From CAYMTT01 sp964393465 (GTDB lineage: Bacteria > Patescibacteriota > Minisyncoccia > Minisyncoccales > MHMH01), in the NCBI GenBank assembly GCA_964393465.1, contig CAYMTT010000002.1, positions 1 to 47,510 of the forward strand: a stretch of DNA of 47,510 nucleotides, written 5' to 3'. The position numbers and the translations under genes are program-made. The notes beneath the pieces were generated by a model that was given only the letters and a program-made list of their open reading frames with translations, searched no databases and was not told the DNA's origin. Shown piece by piece: positions 22,553-31,578 of this stretch. Position 1 is the stretch's first letter. Each line of letters begins with the position of its first letter.

Positions 22553-23365
22553 ATGGAAAACGTTCCCGAGATACTCGGATCCTATAAGATCAGGCCTTCC
22601 AAGATGCTGGGCCAAAACTTTTTAACCAGCAAGCAGGCTGTCAAAAAAATAGTCGGGTCGGCCGACCTTACAAAAACCGACACCGTTCTGGAAGTGGGCC
22701 CCGGCACGGGAAGCCTGACCTGGGAGCTCTGCCAGAAGGCGGGAAAAGTGATAGTTATCGAAAAAGACCAGAAAATGATAGAAGTGCTGAGAGAAAGGCT
22801 CCGAAGCTGGAACGTTGAAAACGTAACCATAATTAAAGAGGATATTTTAAAGTTCCAAATAAAAGAGCCCTGCAAGGTGGTGGGCAACCTGCCTTTCTAC
22901 CTGACTTCCCCTTTGATAAGGAAATTCCTTGAATCGAACCCCCGGCCTTCTTTGATGGTCTTGGTGGTCCAAAAAGAAGTTGCCCAGAGAATCTGCGCCA
23001 AGCCTCCGCGGATGAGCCTGCTGGCGGTCTCCGTCCAAATATATTCTTCTCCCAGAATAATTTCTTATCTTTCCAAAAAACTATTCTGGCCCCGGCCGGA
23101 AGTGGACGCGGCCGTCATTGAAATCGTGCCCAAGCCGAGTCGAATAGGGGAGAAAGATCTTTTTTTCAGAATAGCCAAAGCCGGTTTTTCCCAACCCAGA
23201 AAACAGCTTGCCAACAACCTGTCCAAGGGGCTGGGGCTCGAAAAAGATAAAATCAGCGCCTGGCTGAAAAAAAACGGAATAGATCCTTCCTGGAGAGCCG
23301 AAGTTTTAAGCTTGGAGCAGTGGATAAAATTAACAAAAAGCGCTCATTCTGTGCTACAATTATAA
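22553..23365 (+). CDS. rsmA: 16S rRNA (adenine-N6,N6) dimethyltransferase
   Basis: A 270-residue KsgA/RsmA enzyme that dimethylates two adenines in the 3' hairpin of 16S rRNA. The entry segment MLGQNFLTSKQAV, the SAM-binding LEVGPGTGSLTWEL and the catalytic NLPFYLTSPL are all present, and the C-terminal domain has RPEVDAAVIEI and FSQPRKQLANNLS. The length is standard. The promoter position makes the message leaderless. It ends 11 bases before the VirB6-like gene. Confidence 0.97.
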   Translation: MENVPEILGSYKIRPSKMLGQNFLTSKQAVKKIVGSADLTKTDTVLEVGPGTGSLTWELCQKAGKVIVIEKDQKMIEVLRERLRSWNVENVTIIKEDILKFQIKEPCKVVGNLPFYLTSPLIRKFLESNPRPSLMVLVVQKEVAQRICAKPPRMSLLAVSVQIYSSPRIISYLSKKLFWPRPEVDAAVIEIVPKPSRIGEKDLFFRIAKAGFSQPRKQLANNLSKGLGLEKDKISAWLKKNGIDPSWRAEVLSLEQWIKLTKSAHSVLQL

Positions 23366-23366
23366 T
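23353..23366 (+). promoter_or_regulatory. Promoter of the VirB-like locus
   Basis: Two overlapping -10 candidates, TGCTACAAT (ending 23360) and TATAAT (23361-23366), inside and just behind the end of rsmA. They predict starts 4-10 bases before the ATG at 23377. Confidence 0.5.
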
Positions 23367-23376
23367 ATAAAAACAT

Positions 23377-24753
23377 ATGGGCAAATCTTTTAAAAAAATA
23401 TTCCTCGGTTCGGCCAGAAAAATCATACTGCTTTTCTTCGGCCTGGGAGTTTCCGGAATCCTCCTTCTGCCCCAGCCGGCTTCCGCTCAGCTTTGGGACA
23501 AATTGCTGGGAGGCCTAACTTTCGTTCCCAACAACATCATAAATGTTTTCTTCCAGTTCGTTCTTTTGTTTTCTGCTGCTGCGGCCGCTCTGGCTGGAGC
23601 CATTTTGAAATGGGTCCTCAGCCCGGGATTCATCAGCTGGGGATATGTTGATAACAATCCGGTGGTCCAGATAGGCCTTGGCATCACCAAAAGTTTTGTC
23701 AATATGGGCCTAGTGCTCGTTTTAATATTCATAGCTTTCGGAATAATCCTGAGGCTGAAAGAATACGAAGCCAAAAAAACCCTGTCCACCTTGATAATCG
23801 TAGCTCTTTTGGTCAACTTCGCCCCGGTCATCTGCGGGTTCATAGTGGACGCTTCCAACATCGCCATGTATTACTTTACCGATAATCTGACCGGAATGCA
23901 GAATTTGACCGACCATCTAAAAAGCATGTCAGACAACATAGCCGCCAGCATAAGGACATTAAGGGCGACTGAACAGTTTGAAGAAATTTTCAGTACGGGA
24001 GTAATGATTGCTTTTACCTGGGCCACTTTCTTCATACTTATCATTTACGCCTTTTTGTTCCTTTTCAGGTATGTTGCCATTTGGACGGCCGTTATCCTGG
24101 CCCCTCTGGCTTTCGTTTCCCGCATTCTGCCTTCAACCAGTTTCTGGAATACTTGGTGGCGGCAGTTTACCCAGTGGTGCATAATAGGGATTCCGGCAGC
24201 CTTCTTTTTGTACCTGGGAGAAAGAATAGCCTCGGACCTGGCCCCGACGGCGCTAATCGAAGGCATGGGAGCAGAATACGGCTGGATGGACTCCATTCTG
24301 CCTCATTTTGTCACTCTGGCTTTTTTGATAATGGGGTTAATGGTCGCTTTCAGCACCAGCGCCTGGGGAGCCGGAAGAATCATGGAAGGGGGCAGAAAGA
24401 TAGGAAGGAATGGTCCCGCGTTTATATTTAAAACAGCTCCCAGGATTGCTAAAAAAGCTCCCAGGATTGCGTCCGGAATATCCAGAATAACCAAACCCTC
24501 TGAAACAAGCTACAAGCAAACTTACAAACAGGCTTACCAAGCAGCCAGACAAAGAGGATGGTCGAAAAGAAAAGCTACTATAGGAGCGACTAAAAAAACG
24601 GGGCAATCTTTCGCAAGAACCGCAAGAACAGTTGCTCCGCAGCCGCCGCCCCAGGGATATAAAAAATTTGTTTTGCAAGGACTTGATAAAGCTTGGAAAA
24701 CAACTTGGGATACTGTTGTCGTGCCCCCAAAAAAGAAAAATAAAAAAACCTAA
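23377..24753 (+). CDS. VirB6/TrbL-like polytopic membrane protein
   Basis: A 458-residue protein with a signal-like N-terminus (IILLFFGLGVSGILLLPQPA then SAQ) and about seven transmembrane helices, ending in a long basic, Lys/Arg/Gln-rich cytoplasmic tail (KQTYKQAYQAARQRGWSKRK). Size, topology and position as first gene of a PrgI-VirB4 cluster match the channel component VirB6/TrbL of type IV secretion systems. Sequence identity to named VirB6 proteins cannot be judged by eye. Confidence 0.72.
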   Translation: MGKSFKKIFLGSARKIILLFFGLGVSGILLLPQPASAQLWDKLLGGLTFVPNNIINVFFQFVLLFSAAAAALAGAILKWVLSPGFISWGYVDNNPVVQIGLGITKSFVNMGLVLVLIFIAFGIILRLKEYEAKKTLSTLIIVALLVNFAPVICGFIVDASNIAMYYFTDNLTGMQNLTDHLKSMSDNIAASIRTLRATEQFEEIFSTGVMIAFTWATFFILIIYAFLFLFRYVAIWTAVILAPLAFVSRILPSTSFWNTWWRQFTQWCIIGIPAAFFLYLGERIASDLAPTALIEGMGAEYGWMDSILPHFVTLAFLIMGLMVAFSTSAWGAGRIMEGGRKIGRNGPAFIFKTAPRIAKKAPRIASGISRITKPSETSYKQTYKQAYQAARQRGWSKRKATIGATKKTGQSFARTARTVAPQPPPQGYKKFVLQGLDKAWKTTWDTVVVPPKKKNKKT

Positions 24754-24757
24754 AAAT

Positions 24758-25189
24758 ATGATTCAAAACCCCGAAATAAACGAAATTAAAAAATCTCTTT
24801 TGGGCAAGGTTCCAGAACCCGTCCTGGAATTGGCGGGATCGGAAGAAACGGCCTCCCAAATAGCTCAGATCTGCTCTGACAATGAAGTGGAAAGTAAAGA
24901 AGAGATAGAACAAACCGCCCTTCAAATAGGATTGGTGCTTTTGGGAAAACTGAATCCAGAAAAGTTGACCGACGCCTTGAAAAAAGAGGCGGATTTGGAT
25001 CCCCAGACCGCAGAAAGGGTTTACCTTGAAGTAAACAGGCTGATTTTCTCCCAAGTAAGGGGGGAATTGGCTAAAATGTACAAAAAAGAAGAAGAAGGCA
25101 AATCCAAGATAAGAAAGGACTCTCTTCCTCCGAAAGAAGAAACCCAAGGGTCGTCTAAAAACGACACTTACAGAGAACCTATCGAATAA
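24758..25189 (+). CDS. Hypothetical cytoplasmic protein of the VirB-like locus, 143 aa
   Basis: I do not recognise it. It is acidic and helical (EINEIKKSLLGKVPEPVLEL, EEIEQTALQIGLVLLGKLNP) with a hydrophilic tail of Lys, Ser and Glu. No membrane segment is present. The start at 24758 (MIQNPEINEI) follows the previous stop by four bases; the frame is open further upstream but overlaps the preceding gene. Its TAA overlaps the ATG of the PrgI gene by one base, so the two are translationally coupled. Confidence 0.7.
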   Translation: MIQNPEINEIKKSLLGKVPEPVLELAGSEETASQIAQICSDNEVESKEEIEQTALQIGLVLLGKLNPEKLTDALKKEADLDPQTAERVYLEVNRLIFSQVRGELAKMYKKEEEGKSKIRKDSLPPKEETQGSSKNDTYREPIE

Positions 25190-25599
25190 TGGATAATTTT
25201 ACGGTTCCAAAGTTTATAGAAGAAAAACCCAAGGTGGTCGGACCTTTAACTTTCCGGCAGTTCCTTTTTGTGGGAACGGCGGCGGGCATCTGCTTGATAC
25301 TGTATTTTACCGTTCCCCTGCACATATTCCTGATCTGCGGCGTAATCCTTCTAACCGGTTCTTTCTTTCTGGCTTTCGGCAAGGTTAACGGAATACCCAT
25401 TATAATGGTGATAAAGAATTTTTTTGTTTTTCTTTCCGCTCCCAAAATTTATCTTTGGAAAAGAAAAGTGCTCCCTCCAAAATTCGTGGAGAAAGCCGCC
25501 AAACCCCCCGAAAAAGAAGATAAAAAAGATGTCCCCAGGATAGCGGAAAAAAGCCAATTAAGAGATCTTTCTACGAGAATTGAAACGGGAGTAAAATAA
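25189..25599 (+). CDS. PrgI family protein (VirB3-like)
   Basis: A 136-residue protein with two adjacent transmembrane helices (FLFVGTAAGICLILYFTVPL and FLICGVILLTGSFFLAFG) after the typical start FTVPKFIEEKPKVVGPLTFR. This is the PrgI layout, the Gram-positive counterpart of VirB3, always found before VirB4 ATPases. The C-terminal tail is basic and cytoplasmic. It stands directly before the split VirB4 genes, as expected. Confidence 0.85.
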   Translation: MDNFTVPKFIEEKPKVVGPLTFRQFLFVGTAAGICLILYFTVPLHIFLICGVILLTGSFFLAFGKVNGIPIIMVIKNFFVFLSAPKIYLWKRKVLPPKFVEKAAKPPEKEDKKDVPRIAEKSQLRDLSTRIETGVK

Positions 25600-25603
25600 A
25601 AAT

Positions 25604-26242
25604 ATGAAACAACTAACCACACAATCTTTTCTGGAAATAGATCAAATAAGGGAAGGCGTCATCGTCTTGAAAGACAACTCCTTGAAAGGAGCGCTGATGG
25701 CTTCCTCTTTGAACTTCGCTTTGAAATCGGAAGAAGAGCAGACTGCCATAGTCTACCAATTCCAGAATTTCTTAAACTCTTTGGATTTCTCCTGCCAGGT
25801 GGTGATTCAGTCCAGAAAACTTAATATGACAGGATATCTGGAAAAACTGAAGGAGCTGGAAAACAAGCAGCAAAACGAGCTTCTGAAAATACAAACCAAA
25901 GAATACCACAATTTTATAAAAGAGCTGGTGGCCACGGGCGACATCATGAGCAAGTCTTTTTATGTGGTGGTTCCTTTTTACCCTCTCCAAACATGGAAAA
26001 AGGCTTCCAAAAATATATTCAAATCTTCCAAACAGCAAAAACTGACAGAGAACGATTTTCAAAGGGGAAAACAGCAGCTCTGGCAGAGAATGGAGTTCGT
26101 AGCCCTGGGCCTCAGGAGATGCGGCGTCCAGGGAGTGCCCTTGACCACCCCCGAATTGATAGAGCTTCTGTGGGGGCTCCACCATCCAAAAAGAGCCGAA
26201 GTGGGATATTATCCAGAGGTTCCTCCTGAATTATCAAGATAA
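25604..26242 (+). CDS. VirB4/TraC N-terminal domain encoded as a separate protein
   Basis: A 212-residue soluble protein. The beginning (QSFLEIDQIREGVIVLKDNS) and the segment VVVPFYPLQTWKK resemble the N-terminal domain that precedes the ATPase domain in VirB4/TraC/TrbE proteins. It has no P-loop. The ATPase domain is encoded by the next gene, ten bases downstream, so the normal single VirB4 protein is split in two here. This assignment rests on order, size and weak motif resemblance. Confidence 0.65.
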   Translation: MKQLTTQSFLEIDQIREGVIVLKDNSLKGALMASSLNFALKSEEEQTAIVYQFQNFLNSLDFSCQVVIQSRKLNMTGYLEKLKELENKQQNELLKIQTKEYHNFIKELVATGDIMSKSFYVVVPFYPLQTWKKASKNIFKSSKQQKLTENDFQRGKQQLWQRMEFVALGLRRCGVQGVPLTTPELIELLWGLHHPKRAEVGYYPEVPPELSR

Positions 26243-26251
26243 AAAATTTCT

Positions 26252-28045
26252 ATGAAACTTCCTTTTTTCGGCAAAAAAAAGAAAAAACCGCTTCCCGGAG
26301 ATCAGCTTTTCGAAGGGGAAGCCATGAGAGCGGCAGACATTATCGCCCCTTCTTCCATTGAAATTAAATCTTCCTGGCTCAAACTGGGAGAAAGGTTTTC
26401 AAAATCCTTTTTCATCTTCTCTTATCCCAGATATCTTAACACGGCCTGGTTTTCCCCTATAATCAATCTGGATATTCCCATGGATATTTCCCTGTTCATC
26501 CATCCAATAGAAGCGGGCTTGATTTTAAAGCAATTGAGAAGAAGGATAACCGAAATACAAGCAGAAATGATGGAAAGGGAAGAAAAGGGAATGATCAGGG
26601 ATCCGGCCTTGGAAACGGCCCACAACGACGTCGAAGAACTCAGAGACAGATTGCAAACCGCCCAGGAAAGAATGTTCAAAATAGGAATATATCTAACGGT
26701 ATACGCCGACACCGAAAAAGAGCTCGACAATATGGAAAACACCCTCCGCTCGATTCTGGAGGCCAAGCTGATCTATATAAAGCCGGCTCTCTACCAGCAG
26801 AAAGAGGGATTCATATCCACTTCTCCCTACTGCATGGATCAGCTGGGAGTTCACGCTTCCATGAACACCGGGCCCTTGTCCTCCACTTTTCCTTTTGTGT
26901 CTTTTGATTTAAGCTCCAACGAAGGCATACTTTACGGGGTCAACCAGCATAACAACTCTTTGGTTCTTTTTGACAGATTCAGTCTGGAAAACGCCAATAT
27001 GACCGTTTTCGGGGTGGCCGGATCCGGCAAAAGCTACGCCTTGAAACTGGAAATACTGCGCTCCCTGATGCTGGGAACAGACACTGTAATTGTCGACCCG
27101 GAAAACGAATATAAGTTTTTGTCCGACGCCGTGGGCGGCTCTTTTTTCAAAATATCTCTGGGCAGCCCCAGCCATATCAACCCTTTTGATTTGCCTATCC
27201 CCAGAGAGGATGAAAAAGCGGAAGACGTTTTGAGGTCGAACATAATAAACCTGGTGGGCTTAATGAGGCTCATGCTGGGAGGGCTGACCGCAGAAGAAGA
27301 CGCCATTATGGACAGAGCGCTGACCGAAACCTATGCTGCCAAAGACATTACTCCCGAATCCGACTTTTCCAAAGTGAGCCCTCCTTTGATGTCCGACTTG
27401 GAATCGGTTCTGAACACCATGGAAGGGGCCGAATCCCTGGTCAGAAGAGTAAGAAAATTCACCAAGGGGAGCTATGCCAACTTTTTCAACCAGCATTCCA
27501 ACGTAAACATGAAAAACAGCCTGGTGGTTTTCGGCATAAGGGATATGGAAGAAGGCCTAAGGCCCATAGCAATGTACATCATCACCCGCTACATTTGGAA
27601 CCAAATACGCTCCGAGCTCAAAAAGAGGATATTCGTGGTCGACGAAGCTTGGTGGCTGATGCATTCAGAAGACGGAGCCTCTTTCCTTTTCGGAATAGTC
27701 AAAAGGGCCAGAAAATACTGGCTGGGGGTCACCACCATCACCCAGGACGTCAACGACTTTATGAGATCCGACTACGGAAAACCGATAATCACAAACTCCG
27801 CGCTTTCTCTTTTAATGAAACAAAGCCCGGCGACCATAAACACCGTCCAGGAAACTTTCAATCTCACCGACTGGGAAAAAGACTTGCTTTTGGGATCTGC
27901 GGTGGGGGAGGGAGTGTTTTTTGCCGGCCAGAAGCATGTTTCGGTCAAGGTTACAGCTTCTTACACAGAAGACCAATTCATCACCACGGCCCCCGAAGAG
28001 GTGGCCAAAATTAAAAAAACGAGGAAAGAACAACCTTCCTCTTAA
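26252..28045 (+). CDS. VirB4-type secretion ATPase
   Basis: A 597-residue ATPase of the VirB4/TraE family that powers pilus or channel assembly. The Walker A motif is GVAGSGKSYALK near residue 255, and the Walker B is KRIFVVDEAWWLM near 460, followed by the ITQDVNDF sensor region and NSALSLLMKQSP. The first 200 residues contain a coiled-coil stretch (ITEIQAEMMEREEKG) that belongs to the second half of the VirB4 N-terminal region. All catalytic motifs are intact. It is the best-supported secretion component in the locus. Confidence 0.93.
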   Translation: MKLPFFGKKKKKPLPGDQLFEGEAMRAADIIAPSSIEIKSSWLKLGERFSKSFFIFSYPRYLNTAWFSPIINLDIPMDISLFIHPIEAGLILKQLRRRITEIQAEMMEREEKGMIRDPALETAHNDVEELRDRLQTAQERMFKIGIYLTVYADTEKELDNMENTLRSILEAKLIYIKPALYQQKEGFISTSPYCMDQLGVHASMNTGPLSSTFPFVSFDLSSNEGILYGVNQHNNSLVLFDRFSLENANMTVFGVAGSGKSYALKLEILRSLMLGTDTVIVDPENEYKFLSDAVGGSFFKISLGSPSHINPFDLPIPREDEKAEDVLRSNIINLVGLMRLMLGGLTAEEDAIMDRALTETYAAKDITPESDFSKVSPPLMSDLESVLNTMEGAESLVRRVRKFTKGSYANFFNQHSNVNMKNSLVVFGIRDMEEGLRPIAMYIITRYIWNQIRSELKKRIFVVDEAWWLMHSEDGASFLFGIVKRARKYWLGVTTITQDVNDFMRSDYGKPIITNSALSLLMKQSPATINTVQETFNLTDWEKDLLLGSAVGEGVFFAGQKHVSVKVTASYTEDQFITTAPEEVAKIKKTRKEQPSS

Positions 28046-28051
28046 ACTTTT

Positions 28052-28453
28052 ATGGCCGAAGAAACCGGAGGAAACGCCAATTTATTAGGACCGGAAGCCG
28101 TTCTTATGCTCACTTTAGCCTGCATGATAGACGGAGGCGAACTGGTAATAGAGCATATTCCGGGAGTCGGACAGATAATCTCGGTGGCCCTGGATATTTT
28201 CGCTTTCCTGTTTTTCGGCGTTTGGATGGTTTTTAGAAATAGCAGTGGAATCCGGGTTCCGAGCCGAACCAAAGCCAAAGCCACCAAACTGGCAAAAAGA
28301 ATCAAATGGCTGAGGCCTTTCTTCTTTGGAACCAAAAAAATCAAATGGCTGAGGCCTCTCTGCTTCGGAATAGAACTGATTCCCATATTCAGCAGCTATC
28401 TGCCTTTTTGGATTTTGATCGTCTTTTTGGAATTAAAAAACACCGAAACTTAA
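28052..28453 (+). CDS. Small membrane protein of the VirB-like locus, 133 aa
   Basis: I do not recognise it. It has a hydrophobic first half (LMLTLACMIDGGELVIEHIP, VALDIFAFLFFGVWMVF), a strongly basic middle loop and a C-terminal helix (IPIFSSYLPFWILIVFLEL). The middle contains the repeated peptide RIKWLRPFFFGT / KIKWLRPLCFGI, produced by a 19-base exact direct repeat in the DNA 39 bases apart. It abuts the next gene without a gap (TAA then ATG). Confidence 0.65.
   Translation: MAEETGGNANLLGPEAVLMLTLACMIDGGELVIEHIPGVGQIISVALDIFAFLFFGVWMVFRNSSGIRVPSRTKAKATKLAKRIKWLRPFFFGTKKIKWLRPLCFGIELIPIFSSYLPFWILIVFLELKNTET
28300..28357 (+). repeat. In-frame 19-base direct repeat
   Basis: AATCAAATGGCTGAGGCCT occurs at 28300-28318 and 28339-28357, spaced 39 bases (13 codons), duplicating the IKWLRP peptide. 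Confidence 0.85.
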
Positions 28454-30493
28454 ATGATAAGATTGAAAGAAATCCGAAAACTCTTTCTGCCTCTGCTTAT
28501 TTTTTTCTTGCTGGCCGGGGCAGGTTCCGTTTTGGCTCAAAGAGATCTGGAAGTGGATTATCCCTCCCTGCCCGGCGTGGAAATGTCTCTGAATACCGTT
28601 GAAGGGACTTCTCTGCCAGACTACGTAAAATACATATTCAACTTCGCCATAGCTCTTGCCGGAATCGCCGCCCTGGTCGCTTTGGTTATGGGAGGAATGA
28701 AATATCTTACCTCTGCCGGGGATCCTGCCAAAATGCAAGAGGCCAAAAGTCGAATTCTGGCCGCTTTCCTGGGAATAATAATCCTTTTCAGCTCATATTT
28801 CATCTTCACCACCATAAATCCAGAGCTGGTGGTTTTCGAGGTATCCGGACTGCCCGATATAAGCATTATAGAAAAATACGTGCCCTTTGAACTTCCATCT
28901 ATAAACACCTCTTTTAATGTTGAAATACCGGTGGAAACCAGGTTCAAGGGCATAGAAGAACAGGATTTTGGAGTTTTCGAGCCCAACCGCCTGGAAAAAA
29001 TCAGAGATTTTTCCATTGCGGCTGAAGAAACGGCCATAGAAACCAAAGGAATATCCAACGAACTGACAAGCCTCACTTTTCAATGCAAATGCAACTACGG
29101 ATGCAATCCTCCCGCCGGCTGCGTCCAACCTTTCTGTGAAGGAAATTGCGAATGGGTGTGTAATGAATATGGGGAAGAATGCGTTTGTGAAGGCTGCTGC
29201 GATGCGGTAAAAAAAGACACGAGTTCGGGAGCAGAAAACGGAGAGGAAAGCCAAGAAGGAGAAGTTCAAGGAGAGGTTAAGGGATGTTCCGGCGGCAGCT
29301 GTCCGATAGGCGAAGAGGAAGAGGAGGAGGAAGAAGAGGAGGAGGAAGAGGGAGGATATATGGTGGAATGCAGCAGCGACCCTTGTTGTTTGGTCAGGTC
29401 CCAAATGTCCAGCAAAATGGCAGAAAACAGAATCAAAGTTACTCAATTTGAAGAATTGATAAAACTTTTACACAGGGAAAGAACGGAAATGGAAATGGAG
29501 GCTGACCGCCTGGAAAAAGCCATGGAAATAATGCAAGAATGCCCCATTTATGGAGTCTTGAGCAGGGATAACTTCATCAGCTTGAAAGATTATTACGATC
29601 AGCACAATTGGATACTGAAAAAAATCATATACTGGGAAGAAATTCCTTATCTTTTGCCGGGTTCTTACGCCGATGTTTATTGTCCGGTGGGCGGCAATAT
29701 TTCCGAATATGTTCCAGAAAACGAAGTTACAGAAGAAACTTTAGACGAGTCCACTGAAGAATTCCAAAAATACCTGGAAGAAGGCGGAGGCTACGAAGAA
29801 GTAACCGTGGATTGCAATATACCCATACCCTTCGGGGAAGTGGTTGATTTCGGGCTCAAGGTGGCTTATGAATTCATAGAACTGGTCAAAGAACTCATAG
29901 AATTGCAAACGGAAATGATAGAAACTGTAGCCCAACTGCACGAGGCCGTTTCCGGGTGCACCTCGATGAACTGCACGGCTGAATGCGGTTGCACTCTATG
30001 TGAAGAATGCGGATGCGGAGGATTTTGCACGGGAACTCCCTGCCCCACATCGGAAATTCTTAAGGCCAACGATAAAATAGAAAAATTACAAGAACAAATA
30101 ACAGAAAAAAGAGAAGAAATAGAGGAATACATAGACGTGGAAATACCAGATTATCTTGAAGGGCCATTTACCGAAATGGCCAACAGATTCCATAATTGCC
30201 AAGCGGAGCCCGAACAATTGGAGCCCGGATATCTTTTGATGGACTGCCAACGGAGCATGGGAGGCATAGGGCCCGACGGCAAAGTCCTAGGAATTGAAGG
30301 AGGAACCCAAACCTGGGAAACCCAGGCCTGCAAATGCCAGGAATTTTCCTCTTGCAGAAGGGATTTCCACGACATTTTAGAAACTTATACCTTGGGGGGC
30401 TGCGACAATCCCACTACGGTGCTCGAATACAGATGTGAACATATAGAAAATTGCTACGAATACAATTTCTTTTGTTGCAGAATAAAAGATTAA
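28454..30493 (+). CDS. VirB2-like head fused to a large Cys-rich/coiled-coil ectodomain (679 aa)
   Basis: A signal peptide (LFLPLLIFFLLAGAGSVLAQ) is followed by the motif LEVDYPSLPGV, a SLPDYVKYIFNF entry and two transmembrane helices enclosing a short loop GGMKYLTSAGDPAKMQEAKS; the second helix ends TTINPELVVFEV. This head resembles VirB2/TrbC pilins. The remaining 520 residues hold Cys-dense blocks (CKCNYGCNPPAGC, CVCEGCC, CGCTLCEECGCGGFC), an uninterrupted run of 13 Glu encoded near 29313-29350, and helical coiled coils. It is the first of three tandem paralogous heads (with 30495 and 31579). Probably a pilus- or surface-associated protein; function unknown. Confidence 0.8.
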   Translation: MIRLKEIRKLFLPLLIFFLLAGAGSVLAQRDLEVDYPSLPGVEMSLNTVEGTSLPDYVKYIFNFAIALAGIAALVALVMGGMKYLTSAGDPAKMQEAKSRILAAFLGIIILFSSYFIFTTINPELVVFEVSGLPDISIIEKYVPFELPSINTSFNVEIPVETRFKGIEEQDFGVFEPNRLEKIRDFSIAAEETAIETKGISNELTSLTFQCKCNYGCNPPAGCVQPFCEGNCEWVCNEYGEECVCEGCCDAVKKDTSSGAENGEESQEGEVQGEVKGCSGGSCPIGEEEEEEEEEEEEEGGYMVECSSDPCCLVRSQMSSKMAENRIKVTQFEELIKLLHRERTEMEMEADRLEKAMEIMQECPIYGVLSRDNFISLKDYYDQHNWILKKIIYWEEIPYLLPGSYADVYCPVGGNISEYVPENEVTEETLDESTEEFQKYLEEGGGYEEVTVDCNIPIPFGEVVDFGLKVAYEFIELVKELIELQTEMIETVAQLHEAVSGCTSMNCTAECGCTLCEECGCGGFCTGTPCPTSEILKANDKIEKLQEQITEKREEIEEYIDVEIPDYLEGPFTEMANRFHNCQAEPEQLEPGYLLMDCQRSMGGIGPDGKVLGIEGGTQTWETQACKCQEFSSCRRDFHDILETYTLGGCDNPTTVLEYRCEHIENCYEYNFFCCRIKD

Positions 30494-30494
30494 A

Positions 30495-31577
30495 ATGAAA
30501 GGCTTCAAATTAAAAATATTTTTGGGACTGATAATAACGATGCTCTTTTTCGCCTCGCCGATTTTCGGCCAGGAAAGACAATTGGAGCTCGATTATCCGG
30601 AAATAGAGGGTTTCTCTCCTCAAACTGTTTCCACCGGACTTCCAGACTATGTAAAATACCTGTTTAACTTCTCTTTGGGCATAGCCGCTTTGGTTTGTTT
30701 TATCGTTCTCGTTTATGCCGGCTTCCGCTGGGCGACTTCCATGGGAAATCCGGCAAAGAAACTCGATGCCAAAGACAGGGTTTTTTCCGCCTTCCTGGGG
30801 CTGACCATTTTGGTTTTTTCTTATTTGATTTTCACCACCATAAATCCAGAACTGGTTATTTTCGAAATGGCAGAGATAGAAAAAGTTCAAGAAGCCCCTC
30901 CTTCTCCTTCTCCGACAGAAAAAATGTCCATCGATCCTTTAACCAGAATCGTGAAACTGGCTCGCGATGTCAAGGGATCCGCTTATGATTTAAGCAAGGC
31001 CGGCTCCGTCCTTTATGGGGCGGTCGAAGCATGCAGCTGCGATTACGTGCGGTCTTTCTGCGACTGCGGAGGATTATCATGTATCCCCAGATTTTGTTAT
31101 GGGTATCCCTGTCTCGACAGAGACAGCATGGTGGAACATCAGAAAAAACTGGTGGAAATGATAGACCAAATTCTGTATTATAAAAACAGGGTGAACATTG
31201 AAAGGCAGCATATGGGCCCGGAGTTGGAAAGATTCCAGTTCTGGGGCACTTTGAACGAAAGCCAAAGCAGGGACCTTGTCGACAAAATGGAATCTTTGCC
31301 CGAAAAAATAATAGAAATGTCCAGAGCCGGCCAAAATCTTGTTTGGCTTCCCGAAACTTGCTCCGCTAGAAACTGCGATGCCGGCTGTACCCAAGAAAGT
31401 TGCCACGATACTCCCGGCTGCCGCTCCTTGGTTTGCACCGGAGAGAATCCTTGCAATCTTCACAAACCCTGCATGTCCGCCGAAGCGGGCGAAGATGAAA
31501 CCGACGTCGAATTTATGAAAAGAATGTACCAAGAGATATCCGATATTTGCGACGCCATAATTAACATTCTGGAATAA
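30495..31577 (+). CDS. VirB2-like head fused to a Cys-rich/helical ectodomain (360 aa)
   Basis: Same head as the preceding gene: signal peptide (LGLIITMLFFASPIFGQ), LELDYPEIEGF, LPDYVKYLFNFSLGIAAL, the loop AGFRWATSMGNPAKKLDAKD and the second helix ending TTINPELVIFEM. The ectodomain of about 230 residues again alternates Cys clusters (CSCDYVRSFCDCGGLSC; CSARNCDAGCTQESC) and coiled-coil stretches, in the same order as the longer 28454 protein, of which it looks like a compact version. It starts two bases after the previous stop. The conserved Cys suggest disulfides outside the membrane. Confidence 0.8.
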   Translation: MKGFKLKIFLGLIITMLFFASPIFGQERQLELDYPEIEGFSPQTVSTGLPDYVKYLFNFSLGIAALVCFIVLVYAGFRWATSMGNPAKKLDAKDRVFSAFLGLTILVFSYLIFTTINPELVIFEMAEIEKVQEAPPSPSPTEKMSIDPLTRIVKLARDVKGSAYDLSKAGSVLYGAVEACSCDYVRSFCDCGGLSCIPRFCYGYPCLDRDSMVEHQKKLVEMIDQILYYKNRVNIERQHMGPELERFQFWGTLNESQSRDLVDKMESLPEKIIEMSRAGQNLVWLPETCSARNCDAGCTQESCHDTPGCRSLVCTGENPCNLHKPCMSAEAGEDETDVEFMKRMYQEISDICDAIINILE

Positions 31578-31578
31578 T

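Noticed and set aside
24632..24757. Upstream extension of the 143-residue protein
   Set aside because: It overlaps the coding end of the VirB6-like gene in another frame and yields a low-quality basic sequence.
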